Assembly (NCBI RefSeq): GCF_022647885.1
Contig: NZ_JALCLM010000001.1
Location: forward strand, 1,968,610 to 2,032,609
Source of the DNA: Bifidobacterium sp.
Lineage (GTDB): Bacteria > Actinomycetota > Actinomycetes > Actinomycetales > Bifidobacteriaceae
DNA length: 64,000 bases
Direction: 5' to 3'
In this document: positions 25,765-34,662 of the stretch, in pieces
Layout of the letters: every line of letters starts with the position of its first letter
Position numbering within the stretch: the first letter of the stretch is position 1
Translations under genes and position numbers: made by a program
The notes under the pieces: model-generated
Database searches by the model: none
Told to the model about the DNA's origin: nothing
What the model saw: only the letters and a program-made list of their open reading frames with translations

Positions 25765-27270
25765 ATGGCGCAGAGCGTACCGCAACCAGTATCCGGCAGC
25801 ACAACAACAGTTAGTGATCCAACACCTATCGACGCGAATACTCTTCGAGGAGCATCAACATCAACAATGATGTCAAATCGCATCGAGCATGATTGCATCG
25901 GCTCACTTTCAGTACCTGCCGAAGCGTACTGGGGCATCCACACAGAGCGCGCCATCAGCAACTTTCCTGTCAGTGGCATTCCAGTAAGCCACCACCCTGA
26001 ACTCATTCACGCTTTCGCTATTGTCAAACGAGCATGTGCACTAGCCAATAGAGACCTCGGTGGTATCAGCAAAGAGCAATGGGGCCTCATCGATACGGCA
26101 TGCGTCGAAGTAGCTTCAGGAGCATTCGATGATCAGTTCCCCACCGATGTACTCCAAGGAGGTGCCGGCACCTCAACGAATATGAACGCTAACGAAGTTA
26201 TAGCCAACCGAGCTTTGGAGCTTGGTGGCAAAGCTAAGGGTGACTACACTCTGATTCACCCGAATGATCATGTCAATAAATCGCAGTCAACCAACGACAC
26301 CTATCCTGCAGCGGCAAGACTGGCAATCATTGATGCCCTTGATACCTTCATCACCAGTGCCCGCGGACTTAGCAGCTCACTACGCTCTCTTGCACAACGC
26401 ACTATGTACGACGTAACTATCGGCCGCACCCAATTACAAGATGCAGTCCCTATGACCTTCGGTCAGGAATTCATGGCTTTTGCCAATGTCCTTGAATCCG
26501 ATATCTCCGCTATCGAGGATCAGCGCAAACCACTGTCCACGATGAACCTTGGAGGAACCGCTATCGGCACAGGTATTTGCTCTGACGCTCGCTTCCGTAG
26601 TTACGCCGCAACGCATCTTGGTAAACTCACTGGATTACCTATTACTGTAGCTGTTGACCCGATTGCTGCGACCTCCGACGTTGCTGATTTCGTGATGACT
26701 TCCTCACTGTTGAAGCGCAATGCCACTCATTTGGGAAAAATGGCTAACGATTTACGACTCCTGAGCAGCGGCCCTCGTGCAGGTTTTGCAGAAATCAACA
26801 TCCCTGCACGACAGGCAGGATCGTCAATAATGCCAGGCAAGGTCAATCCTGTAATTCCTGAATGCATAAACCAAAGCGTTTTTATGGTTATGGGAATGGA
26901 TACGACTGTCTCATTTGCTGCGGAAGCCGGACAGTTACAGCTCAACGCATTCGAACCGGTGATGGTGCACGCTATCTTGGAATCCATCAGCATACTCAGT
27001 AAAGCGATGGATACTCTACGTGCCAACTGCATCGAAGGCATAGAGATCAACGCCAAGTCGTCTCATGACCAAGCTCAACGTTGTGCATCACTAGCGACAT
27101 CACTTATCGGACATATTGGCTATGAGCAAGCTGTGGAAGTTGCCAAAACCGCTATGGCAGAGAACATTACCGTACGTGAATCCGCTGAGCGAGAGGGCAG
27201 TATTCGACCAGAAATATTGGATGACATTCTCAACCCACTAGAACTAGCCCGCGTCCAGAATAAACGGTAG
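25765..27270 (+). CDS. aspA: Aspartate ammonia-lyase
   Basis: A 501-residue enzyme that cleaves aspartate to fumarate and ammonia. The fumarase/aspartase signature GSSIMPGKVNP is near residue 352. GAGTSTNMNANEVIANRA near 133 and HPNDHVNKSQSTND near 166 match aspartase rather than fumarase, which usually has GSGTQTNMN. The N-terminus carries about 35 extra Ser/Thr-rich residues before homology. ATG 25765 has GAAGGAATATC upstream, so I keep it, but ATG 25867 or 25870 (MMSNRIEHD) is possible. Divergent from a LysR regulator that probably controls it. Confidence 0.93.
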   Translation: MAQSVPQPVSGSTTTVSDPTPIDANTLRGASTSTMMSNRIEHDCIGSLSVPAEAYWGIHTERAISNFPVSGIPVSHHPELIHAFAIVKRACALANRDLGGISKEQWGLIDTACVEVASGAFDDQFPTDVLQGGAGTSTNMNANEVIANRALELGGKAKGDYTLIHPNDHVNKSQSTNDTYPAAARLAIIDALDTFITSARGLSSSLRSLAQRTMYDVTIGRTQLQDAVPMTFGQEFMAFANVLESDISAIEDQRKPLSTMNLGGTAIGTGICSDARFRSYAATHLGKLTGLPITVAVDPIAATSDVADFVMTSSLLKRNATHLGKMANDLRLLSSGPRAGFAEINIPARQAGSSIMPGKVNPVIPECINQSVFMVMGMDTTVSFAAEAGQLQLNAFEPVMVHAILESISILSKAMDTLRANCIEGIEINAKSSHDQAQRCASLATSLIGHIGYEQAVEVAKTAMAENITVRESAEREGSIRPEILDDILNPLELARVQNKR

Positions 27271-27319
27271 AACTCGTCACATTCCGACATTTTCACCTCA
27301 CTGCTCATATGCATCTACG

Positions 27320-27430
27320 TTTGTGTAGGGATTTATCTGAAAACCTCACTTATGCGATCCGCACAAAGACTGCAATTCAGCCATTCTTGCGAGGGAATAC
27401 GAAGCTGGATCTGGGAAAATCCCTACACAA
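27320..27430. repeat. Short inverted-repeat element, copy B (111 bp)
   Basis: Starts TTTGTGTAGGGATTT and ends AAAATCCCTACACAA, matching the elements at 10768 and 42210. It lies between the converging aspartase and SPFH genes, where it can act as a terminator for both. Confidence 0.85.
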
Positions 27431-27512
27431 TATGACACCACCCACAAATAGTTATGCTCGGGACGCAGATAAAGCGTGTCCCGAGCATAACGTGAGGCAA
27501 ATTGGCTAGAAA

Positions 27513-28439
27513 CTAGCGATTGATAACAGGCGGCTTAGGGGTATCTCCCTCTTGTGTAGCGAGTAGAGCGCTACTGACCTGATTGAAGAGATCACTGTAC
27601 CCGCCAGGTGTTGAAGCTGGGAGCACAACCGTCTTCGCATTCGGCGAGTCAGAAAGTGCACGCATTACATCGAGATATTGATTGAATAACACCACATTGT
27701 TAACGTCCGCGATGTCCATACCAACAGCCTGCAAACTCTTAATCTGATCTACTATACCGTTCGCAATTTCGCGGCGATAATTAGCTTGACCCTCACCTTG
27801 AAGCCTAGTTTTCTCGGCATCCGCATGAGCTTGGGTCTCAATTTCAATCTGCTTAGCTAATGCTCGTTCTCTAGTGGCTTCCTTCTCACGCTGAGCAGCA
27901 TTGATGGAATCCATGGCATTCTTAACCTGTGGAGACGGATCAATTGCAGTAATCAGGGTCTTGATCACTGAGAAACCAAAACGAGCCATTTCCGTGCCAA
28001 CGGTGGTTTGCACATCAGAAGCAACATCATCTTTACGTGCGAATGCATCGTCCAACTTCAACGCCGGAATAGCGCTTCGCAAAGCGTCCTCCATGTACGA
28101 ACGCAGCTGCCCTGCAGGATCCCGCAGCTCATAGTAAGCGGTTGCAACATCTTTCGGATTCACTCGGAACTGCGTTGAAGCCACCACAGTGACAAATACA
28201 TTGTCTAGTGTCTTCGTTTCCAGCTGCACGTTGAGCTGGTTCACACGCATATTCGTTTTCATAGCAATTCGATCAATTACAGGAATCTTGGCATGCAAAC
28301 CTGCAAAAGTCACCACTTTGAACTTGCCAAAACGCTCAACAATGTATGCCTGTTGCTGAGGCACGATATACAACGCTGAGAACAATAACCACAAGATTAG
28401 AACTACAACTATTAATAAAGAAATTACTCCGCCGGTCAT
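27513..28439 (-). CDS. SPFH/Band 7 membrane scaffold protein
   Basis: A 308-residue protein of the stomatin/prohibitin/flotillin superfamily (QmcA-like). One N-terminal membrane helix (residues about 3-25) is followed at once by VPQQQAYIVERFGK, the family start. Then comes the Band 7 domain to about 190 and an Ala/Glu/Gln-rich coiled coil from about 185 to 240. Such proteins form membrane microdomain assemblies that hold proteases or transporters. ATG 28439 has GGAGGGAAGAGAG upstream. The reading frame extends to 28550 without support. No NfeD partner is adjacent. Confidence 0.9.
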   Translation of the reverse strand: MTGGVISLLIVVVLILWLLFSALYIVPQQQAYIVERFGKFKVVTFAGLHAKIPVIDRIAMKTNMRVNQLNVQLETKTLDNVFVTVVASTQFRVNPKDVATAYYELRDPAGQLRSYMEDALRSAIPALKLDDAFARKDDVASDVQTTVGTEMARFGFSVIKTLITAIDPSPQVKNAMDSINAAQREKEATRERALAKQIEIETQAHADAEKTRLQGEGQANYRREIANGIVDQIKSLQAVGMDIADVNNVVLFNQYLDVMRALSDSPNAKTVVLPASTPGGYSDLFNQVSSALLATQEGDTPKPPVINR

Positions 28440-28671
28440 ACTCTCTTCCCTCCGAGTAGTCACGCCTTTGTTGACGCTACACCAATGCTCATGACGAGCA
28501 TCTCCCACCGATATTCTATCAGCGAGACTCCAATACCCACATTGACACAAGCACCGGCAGCACTTAGTCAGGCTATTGGCTTAAGCATTGATGAGCGAAT
28601 CAACTGCAAGGACTAAGCATCCCAACCCGCATTGGAGAAGCTGCTGTTGTAGTGCAGCTCATCTGAATCCT

Positions 28672-29172
28672 CTATAAATCGATATCCCAATATGTCACGT
28701 CAGATCGAGGGTTCCAGCCCTGTGCGCCCCAAAACTGTTGACCTTGAATATTGTCGTTGACTATAAACACTCCAATTTTCTCAATACCTTTTGCCTGCAA
28801 CACATCACGAATGCGAGCAACTAGACGAGTCCCTATGCCGTGACCTCGAAAATGCTCATCCACGGCGAGATGATAAATATATCCTTTGCGGCCATCTGTA
28901 GCGCCAATAGCAGTACCGACAATGCCACCACTTTCATCGAAGGCTACAAAACTCGAATCTGGATTGTGCAATATTACTTCGCTGATACCTCCATAGGTAT
29001 TATTCAGAGAATGTAGATGCATACCGGGGGTTCTGCTCCACAATGCATACGAAGCGTCATAATCCTCAGGAACCATCCTACGGATGTTGACCGTTTGAGG
29101 TTTGTCTTTCTCCTGAGCGACGCTTTTGGAAGCTACTTCATCACCAGTCTTGTTACTGCCCTGCAATCCCAT
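28672..29172 (-). CDS. GNAT-family N-acetyltransferase
   Basis: A 166-residue acetyltransferase. After a 25-residue polar leader, the domain begins VNIRRMVPEDYDASYALW. The acetyl-CoA loop is FRGHGIGTRLV near residue 110, and the C-terminal block is QQFWGAQGW near 147. ATG 29172 has AAGGGGATAAC upstream. It starts 12 bases after the D-2-hydroxyacid dehydrogenase stop, so it is the last gene of the methionine block's transcript. An amino acid or hydroxy-acid pathway intermediate could be its substrate, but that is inference. Confidence 0.87.
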   Translation of the reverse strand: MGLQGSNKTGDEVASKSVAQEKDKPQTVNIRRMVPEDYDASYALWSRTPGMHLHSLNNTYGGISEVILHNPDSSFVAFDESGGIVGTAIGATDGRKGYIYHLAVDEHFRGHGIGTRLVARIRDVLQAKGIEKIGVFIVNDNIQGQQFWGAQGWNPRSDVTYWDIDL

Positions 29173-29184
29173 ATCGTTATCCCC

Positions 29185-30186
29185 TTAGTGAAGATGTATC
29201 TCATGTTTGCTGGTACCACCTTGAATAATCGCCAAAGCGTCATCCAACGATTGCTGCACCATATTTTTTACCGCAATATCGGTAAAAAATCCGATATGCG
29301 GAGTCAGTAGCACATTCTCTAAGCCCTGAAGAATCCTGTATCGCTCATCTGGGATAGCACCTCCGGGGAATCTGTTATTAAATAGGGGCTGTTCGCCTTC
29401 GACAACATCGAGAGCAGCACCAGCAATCGATCCTTCGCGCAGAGTACGAATAAGTGCATCTGTATCGACCACAGGTCCTCTGGAAGCGTTCACCAGATAT
29501 GCAGTAGGTTTGAGCAGCTTCAAGTTATGCTCATTAATCAGATGGTATGTGCTGTCATCCAAATAAGTATGCAGAGTCACCACATCGCTGTTTGCCAACA
29601 ACTCACTCTTATCTACATATGTCAATATCCCCGATAACTCGTCATGCTCAACGATGTCGTTGCCAAGAACTTGTGCCCCCAAAGCATGGAAGATTCGAGC
29701 CACGGTGGAGCCAATTCTTCCCACACCGATAATTCCAATGGTTAGCTCAGATAGTTCTCTCGACATCAGCCCAGAGACTACGAGATCCCCCTGCGCTGTG
29801 CGGTGTTCAAACTGAGGAATCTGTCGAATCAGTGTCATCACTTGCGTGAGCACCAATTGTGCCACGGCTGAAGGCGAATACGAGGGCACATTGGTAATGG
29901 TGATGTCATTATCTTTCGCTGCCTGCAGGTCGATGGAATCGATACCTGCCGAACGTACCGCAATCTGGCGAATACCAAAACTCCTGAGTAACGGATATGT
30001 GACCTCGGATGCCCCAATCGGACTGCGCTGTTTGAAAGAGATTCCTGTATAGTCTTCTGCGAGCGCAACAGTATCTTCATGAAGCTCCACAGGTAGGCAA
30101 TCAACTTGCACATGGTGAGTCTCAGCCCATGCTTGTGCAAAGGGTTCTTCCTCGGCGAGCGTGTGGAAGTGGGCTATACGTATCAT
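29185..30186 (-). CDS. D-2-hydroxyacid dehydrogenase (NAD-dependent)
   Basis: A 333-residue enzyme that interconverts 2-keto acids and D-2-hydroxy acids. The NAD-binding loop is IGVGRIGS near residue 152. The catalytic Arg is in NASRGPVVDT near 235, the Glu in LDVVEGEQ near 262 and the His in LTPHIGFFTD near 295. It resembles D-lactate and D-hydroxyisocaproate dehydrogenases. It overlaps the aminotransferase stop by four bases (ATGA), so the two are coupled. Together with that enzyme and the type-2 malate/lactate dehydrogenase, it could interconvert an amino acid, its keto acid and both hydroxy-acid isomers. Confidence 0.93.
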   Translation of the reverse strand: MIRIAHFHTLAEEEPFAQAWAETHHVQVDCLPVELHEDTVALAEDYTGISFKQRSPIGASEVTYPLLRSFGIRQIAVRSAGIDSIDLQAAKDNDITITNVPSYSPSAVAQLVLTQVMTLIRQIPQFEHRTAQGDLVVSGLMSRELSELTIGIIGVGRIGSTVARIFHALGAQVLGNDIVEHDELSGILTYVDKSELLANSDVVTLHTYLDDSTYHLINEHNLKLLKPTAYLVNASRGPVVDTDALIRTLREGSIAGAALDVVEGEQPLFNNRFPGGAIPDERYRILQGLENVLLTPHIGFFTDIAVKNMVQQSLDDALAIIQGGTSKHEIHLH

Positions 30187-31484
30187 TTACTATCTTCTTT
30201 CACTGCTGTTAGGTCATACTGTTCAGGGCACAAGCTGTTCACCGAGGTGGGCGTGATATGTCTCCATTGTTCGAGTCGTTCCACAGCTGCATGCAGTTGT
30301 TGCATACTCGCGGCGTAACTCAAGCGGATTTGACGCGAATCACCTTCTTGGAATGCTTCGCCAGGAATTCCTGCGACATGTGCTTCTTGCGCCATTGCTC
30401 TGGCATAATCCCCTCCACTCCCCTCGTAATCTTCAGGCACACTCAGATACAGGTAGAACGCACCCTGAGGATGAGCAACTCGATATCCCAATGCCGTAAC
30501 AGACTGGTATAAGTAATCCCTGCGTCGTCGATATTCATCAACCATCACGGCAATATCTGAGTCACCAGATTCGTAAGCTTCTTGAGCTGCGTCCATCACA
30601 AAGGTTGCAGCAGTTGACACATGAGCCTGATGCACCTTCGCCAAAGCATTGACACTGTGTTTGGGAGCTGCGAAGAAGCCAAGTCTCCAACCAGTCATTG
30701 CAAATGTTTTTGAAGCACTGTCTATCAGTACTGTTCGCTCTGGTATCAATTGTGCGATTGAGGAATGCGCCTGACCATATACAATCTCGGCATATACCTC
30801 ATCACTGACCACTGTTGCGTCATAGCGTTCTATAACAGCAGCCAAATCCGCTAATTCTTGCGCAGTGAGATCGATGCCCGTAGGATTCGCCGGATAGTTA
30901 AGCACCACGACGATGTTGCGTCCCTGAACTGTAGACAATACCGACTCCAAAGCTTGTGGAGTTAAGCGATAATCGTCTTCACTGGTATCTATCGCTATCG
31001 CTTGTGCGCCGTTAAGTATGGCCATCGTTCGGTATTGATTGAATCCAGGAGTTGCCCACACAAGAACATCCCCAGGATTCAGTAAAGCTGTCAGCACACT
31101 GCTAATTGCTTCGGTGGCTCCCTGTGTGACGATAATCTGTTCGGGAAGATATTGCAGGCTGCGTCTACGGCTCAGATAATCACTGATTGCTCTTCTCAGC
31201 TCAGGAGTCCCTGCATTGGGTGCATAGTGAGTTCTTCCTGCATGCAGACTACGAATCCCCGCTTCGGTGATGCGTCGCGGGGTTGCCATGTCTGGTTCCC
31301 CCAAGGTCAACTTAATGACATCACCAATCTGAGAAACCTCATTGTCGAATCGTCGAATCAGAGAGGTTGTCATAGATGTAATCACAGGTGAAATATGTGA
31401 ATACATATAATCCTTAACTTCCGAGTCTTCTCCTCTGAGCGCTTGCGCATTGATCGTGTGACGTTGGTAATGGTCTACAGCCAT
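30183..31484 (-). CDS. PLP-dependent aminotransferase, class I/II
   Basis: A 433-residue aminotransferase of the PatA/AspC-like fold-type I group. The family blocks are LTLGEPDMATP near residue 60, VTQGATEAIS near 118, NYPANPTG near 190, and the PLP Lys in SASKTFAMTGWRLGF near 240. The substrate is an aspartate-, aromatic- or methionine-type amino acid, which motifs alone cannot separate. ATG 31484 has TTGGAG five bases upstream and overlaps the preceding gene's end by ten bases. ATG 31406 (MYSHISPV) is the usual family start and is an alternative. Within an operon of methionine uptake and hydroxy-acid enzymes. Confidence 0.9.
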   Translation of the reverse strand: MAVDHYQRHTINAQALRGEDSEVKDYMYSHISPVITSMTTSLIRRFDNEVSQIGDVIKLTLGEPDMATPRRITEAGIRSLHAGRTHYAPNAGTPELRRAISDYLSRRRSLQYLPEQIIVTQGATEAISSVLTALLNPGDVLVWATPGFNQYRTMAILNGAQAIAIDTSEDDYRLTPQALESVLSTVQGRNIVVVLNYPANPTGIDLTAQELADLAAVIERYDATVVSDEVYAEIVYGQAHSSIAQLIPERTVLIDSASKTFAMTGWRLGFFAAPKHSVNALAKVHQAHVSTAATFVMDAAQEAYESGDSDIAVMVDEYRRRRDYLYQSVTALGYRVAHPQGAFYLYLSVPEDYEGSGGDYARAMAQEAHVAGIPGEAFQEGDSRQIRLSYAASMQQLHAAVERLEQWRHITPTSVNSLCPEQYDLTAVKEDSK

Positions 31485-32533
31485 GGAATCTCCAATCCTT
31501 CCCGCGCTGCCAAGTTGTTCAATACACGTGTTGTCAACTCGTCAATATCGATGCCGTTGCACTGACTACGTCGCAGCTCCTGCTCTTCCTTATCTCCCGG
31601 CAGCTGAACATTCTGGTGATCTGAGGATGGAAGCGCCAACAGACGCTCGGTCATGTCCATTAAGCGTGTTTGGAAAGCTTGTGCATCGCCAAATACATCA
31701 ATATCCACAGCAGCGAAACAATGGCTGATATCTCGGCCTCGTACATCAACGGAGGGCAAACCACCAGAGAGCACTGAAGTGAGTATTTCCACGACAAGAG
31801 CAAGACCGAAACCTTTGTATCCTCCTCCCTGCTCACCTGCTCCACCAAGGGGTGTAAGACCACTGTGATGTTCTGGATTGTGCAGATGAGACAACAGCGC
31901 ATCTGGTGAGTGCTCAATGCCACCAGACTCGCTGAGAGCCCACTGCTCGGGGATAGGCTGTGCAGTATTCGATAACATCTCGATTTTCCCTAGAGAAACC
32001 GTAGTAGTGGCAGCATCAAAGACTATGTCGTGCGGTTGGCAAGGAACAGCTATCGCCATCGGATTGCTGCCAAGAAAGGGTTGAGCGGCGTGGGTTGGCA
32101 CCATCAAAGGGTTACTATTCGTAGCAGCAAAACCAAGAAGATGGTGTTGAGATGCCATCCGAGCAAAGTATCCTGCTGTGCCAAAATGATTGGAATTTCT
32201 CACAGTCACCAGTCCAATACCACTCTGTTGTGCTTTGTGAATAGCCACGGACATAGATTGATGAGCGACTAACTGGCCCATAGCTTCATGTCCGTCAATC
32301 ACTGCGGAAACAGACGTTTCATGCACCAGTTCTGGATGTCTATCAACAATAATGGTTCCTGCTCGTATCTTGCCTTCATACATGGCAAGACGTTGCACAC
32401 CATGAGAGTGGATACCCCGCGCATCAGCGTCCACCAGACTATCAGCGACTATCTCGGCTTGAGAATCTTCAAATCCATAATGACAGTAGAGTTCTTGTAC
32501 CAAGAATTTAAGAGCCTCAATGTGAATTCTCAC
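31475..32533 (-). CDS. Type-2 malate/L-lactate dehydrogenase family oxidoreductase
   Basis: A 352-residue NAD(P)-dependent oxidoreductase of the Ldh family (YlbC/ComC/allantoin group), distinct from classical LDH. Members reduce keto acids or cyclic imino acids, such as delta-1-piperideine-2-carboxylate. Family blocks are DARGIHSHGVQRL near residue 34, VTVRNSNHFGTAGYFARMA near 108, ATNSNPLMVP near 137 and GGYKGFGLALVVEILTS near 238. GTG 32533 is chosen because GGTGGAGG stands six bases before it. It is coupled to the aminotransferase downstream. The substrate may be a 2-keto acid or imino acid derived from methionine or another amino acid. Confidence 0.9.
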   Translation of the reverse strand: MRIHIEALKFLVQELYCHYGFEDSQAEIVADSLVDADARGIHSHGVQRLAMYEGKIRAGTIIVDRHPELVHETSVSAVIDGHEAMGQLVAHQSMSVAIHKAQQSGIGLVTVRNSNHFGTAGYFARMASQHHLLGFAATNSNPLMVPTHAAQPFLGSNPMAIAVPCQPHDIVFDAATTTVSLGKIEMLSNTAQPIPEQWALSESGGIEHSPDALLSHLHNPEHHSGLTPLGGAGEQGGGYKGFGLALVVEILTSVLSGGLPSVDVRGRDISHCFAAVDIDVFGDAQAFQTRLMDMTERLLALPSSDHQNVQLPGDKEEQELRRSQCNGIDIDELTTRVLNNLAAREGLEIPWL

Positions 32534-32588
32534 AGTTGACCTCCACCGATATTGCTTGTCATGTCATCATCACTTTCAACGCTTTGCA

Positions 32589-33341
32589 TTACTTTTCCAC
32601 TACCAGAGCCACATAACTGCCCTGCATGTACCCCGGAACCGGTTCCTCAACTGATCCGTCCTGATATTCGAGATGACTACGCAGACTTTGCAAACACCAT
32701 TTATACGTAAAACCTGCCTCTTGCAGTCGGTTGATATACCAAGGAGTGCTGCGCCAGTAGGGTTTCATAACAGCCCCCTGGTGATACCAACTACTTTCCA
32801 AAGCACGCGTTATTACAGAATTGTCGCCTTGATCTGCAGAAGATTGAACTGCAATACCTAATGCTGAGGTGGGCGGAACATCTAGGAGCACTAATCTGCC
32901 TGAGTCACGCAGCTGTCGATAATGTTTGACAAATACTTCAGACAGAGACTCATCATCAATAAAACCAAAGGCACTGCCGTTATAAAAAATGGTGTCTGTT
33001 GAAGACTCGAGTATTGTTGCATCCTCAATGACTAAGGAGTCAACAAGGAAACCTCGTGCACGCGCCACAACAGCAAGCTCTTCACTTGGCTCGATGATAC
33101 GATCCACCATCACACCATATTCGTCGCGCAAGGCTGACTCATATGATGCAGTGCCACCGCCAACTGAAATCATTGTTCCCGTGGCTCTGACACCATCAGC
33201 ACCCGTTGGTGCAGCTCTGGTCAAGGCTGCATACAGCACATCAAGTTTAGAACGAAAAATATTGGCATGCGTTTGCTCAAATTCATCAAAAAGCTCTGCT
33301 GAAAATTTCGCATCCCCACCCGACACCATATGTTGTTTCAT
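32589..33341 (-). CDS. SAM-dependent methyltransferase, paralogue 1
   Basis: A class I methyltransferase of 250 residues. The SAM loop is ISVGGGTASYE near residue 58, followed by an acidic ribose ligand in IIEPSEELA near 80 and a TIFYNGSAFGFI block near 117. It is clearly paralogous to the methyltransferase at 34663-35388: both share ANI(F/Y)RS, EPSE-LA--ARA-G, YNGS-FGFI and GR-VL-DVP. Its motif I reads VGGGTA rather than the VGCGTG of its partner. ATG 33341 overlaps the metK stop (TGATG), so translation is probably coupled to SAM synthesis. The target is unknown. The longer GTG start at 33344 is also possible. Confidence 0.87.
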   Translation of the reverse strand: MKQHMVSGGDAKFSAELFDEFEQTHANIFRSKLDVLYAALTRAAPTGADGVRATGTMISVGGGTASYESALRDEYGVMVDRIIEPSEELAVVARARGFLVDSLVIEDATILESSTDTIFYNGSAFGFIDDESLSEVFVKHYRQLRDSGRLVLLDVPPTSALGIAVQSSADQGDNSVITRALESSWYHQGAVMKPYWRSTPWYINRLQEAGFTYKWCLQSLRSHLEYQDGSVEEPVPGYMQGSYVALVVEK

Positions 33342-34546
33342 CACACCTTCGCCAACAGTTCGTCAATGACATCCGTTTGTTCCCAAGTAAAATCTGGGTC
33401 GTTGCGCCCGAAATGACCGTAAGCTGCAGTTTTCTGGTAAATCGGCCGAAATAAATTCAAGCGATCCATAATCGCTAACTGCCGCAAATCGAAGCTTTGC
33501 TCAACTGCGTGCTGGATGGCTGCGCGCTCTACTTGTTGTGTCCCAAAGGTTTCAATATCGATCGATATTGGACGGGCAGTGCGATGAAAATATCCAATCT
33601 GCACTTGCGCTCGTCTCGCTAATCCCGCAGCAACAATGTTCTTAGCAACCCAGCGGGCAGCATAAGCAGCAGATCTATCAGGTTTATGGGGATCTTTGCC
33701 TGAAAATGCTCCTCCACCATGCGCAGCTATTCCTCCATAGGTGTCGACGATGATTTTTCGACCAGTGAGACCGGCATCAGCGCGTGGACCGCCATTAACA
33801 AAACGTGAACGATTAATCACGACTTGTGCATCCTCAAGGCTGTACCCTAAGGCATCAATGGTTGGAAGAAGAACCTGCTCACGTACTGCATTCCGCACTT
33901 CGTCGAGAGTTATATCTGCATCGTGTTGCGTAGAAATTAGGACATGAGTAATTCTCACTGGGTCAAGCAAATCTGACTGGTATTCCACACTCACCAGAGT
34001 TTTTCCATCAGGTCGTAAGAATGGTAAACGACCACTTTTTCTAGCTTCTGCAAGACTTTCAGCAAGTCTGTTGGCAGCATATATAGGCAAGGGCATTAGT
34101 TGAGGGGTATCGTCACAGGCATAACCCACCATCAACCCTTGATCGCCACCAAAGGCTTCATACTGCTGCTCTTTTGACAGAGCGCTAACATCGTTGATGT
34201 CGCCAAATACACCACTGTTACTATCAAATTCTCTGGGACGAATATTGTTGATGATGCCACAGCCTTGTGGGTCCAAACCGCTATAAGCATCTGTAAACCC
34301 AATCGAAGCTATTGCATCTCTCACAATCTTGATGTGGTCGAGAAAGCGTGGAGCAGACACCTCACCTTCCACAACTACCAGACCATCTTTCGCCGAAGTT
34401 TCTACTGCAACCCTAGAGTCCGGATCTAGTGCGAGATAAGCATCAAGCACCGCATCCGAAATAATGTCGCACACTTTATCTGGGTGACCTTCGGTAACAG
34501 CTTCAGAAGTCAGGAATCTATGCTCTTCCGCGCGTTGTTGTTCCAT
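33341..34546 (-). CDS. metK: S-adenosylmethionine synthetase
   Basis: A 401-residue enzyme making SAM from methionine and ATP. The conserved start is LTSEAVTEGHPDKVCD near residue 12. Further family blocks are FGDINDVSALSKE near 118, a P-loop-like GGAFSGKDPHKPDRSAAYAAR segment (residues 276 on) and DLRQLAIMDRLNL near 352. Some bases of the usual pattern are replaced: the loop before NRSRFVNGGP is normal, but 'GDQGLMVGYA' is canonical. ATG 34546 has AAGGAC upstream. Lying between two paralogous methyltransferases is unusual and suggests SAM supply for them; a second metK elsewhere would test this. Confidence 0.95.
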   Translation of the reverse strand: MEQQRAEEHRFLTSEAVTEGHPDKVCDIISDAVLDAYLALDPDSRVAVETSAKDGLVVVEGEVSAPRFLDHIKIVRDAIASIGFTDAYSGLDPQGCGIINNIRPREFDSNSGVFGDINDVSALSKEQQYEAFGGDQGLMVGYACDDTPQLMPLPIYAANRLAESLAEARKSGRLPFLRPDGKTLVSVEYQSDLLDPVRITHVLISTQHDADITLDEVRNAVREQVLLPTIDALGYSLEDAQVVINRSRFVNGGPRADAGLTGRKIIVDTYGGIAAHGGGAFSGKDPHKPDRSAAYAARWVAKNIVAAGLARRAQVQIGYFHRTARPISIDIETFGTQQVERAAIQHAVEQSFDLRQLAIMDRLNLFRPIYQKTAAYGHFGRNDPDFTWEQTDVIDELLAKV

Positions 34547-34662
34547 GTATTGTTGTCCTTAATGTCCATAAGCGTGATACTCCACCCGTGTGGGATTCTT
34601 GTGCTTGTATCATCTACACGGTGCTGGTAGCACTACCAATATCTCCACTTCAAGGTCTGCAG

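Noticed and set aside
25765..27270. Fumarase class II
   Set aside because: GAGTSTNMN and the neighbouring regulator fit aspartase; fumarases usually read GSGTQTNMN.
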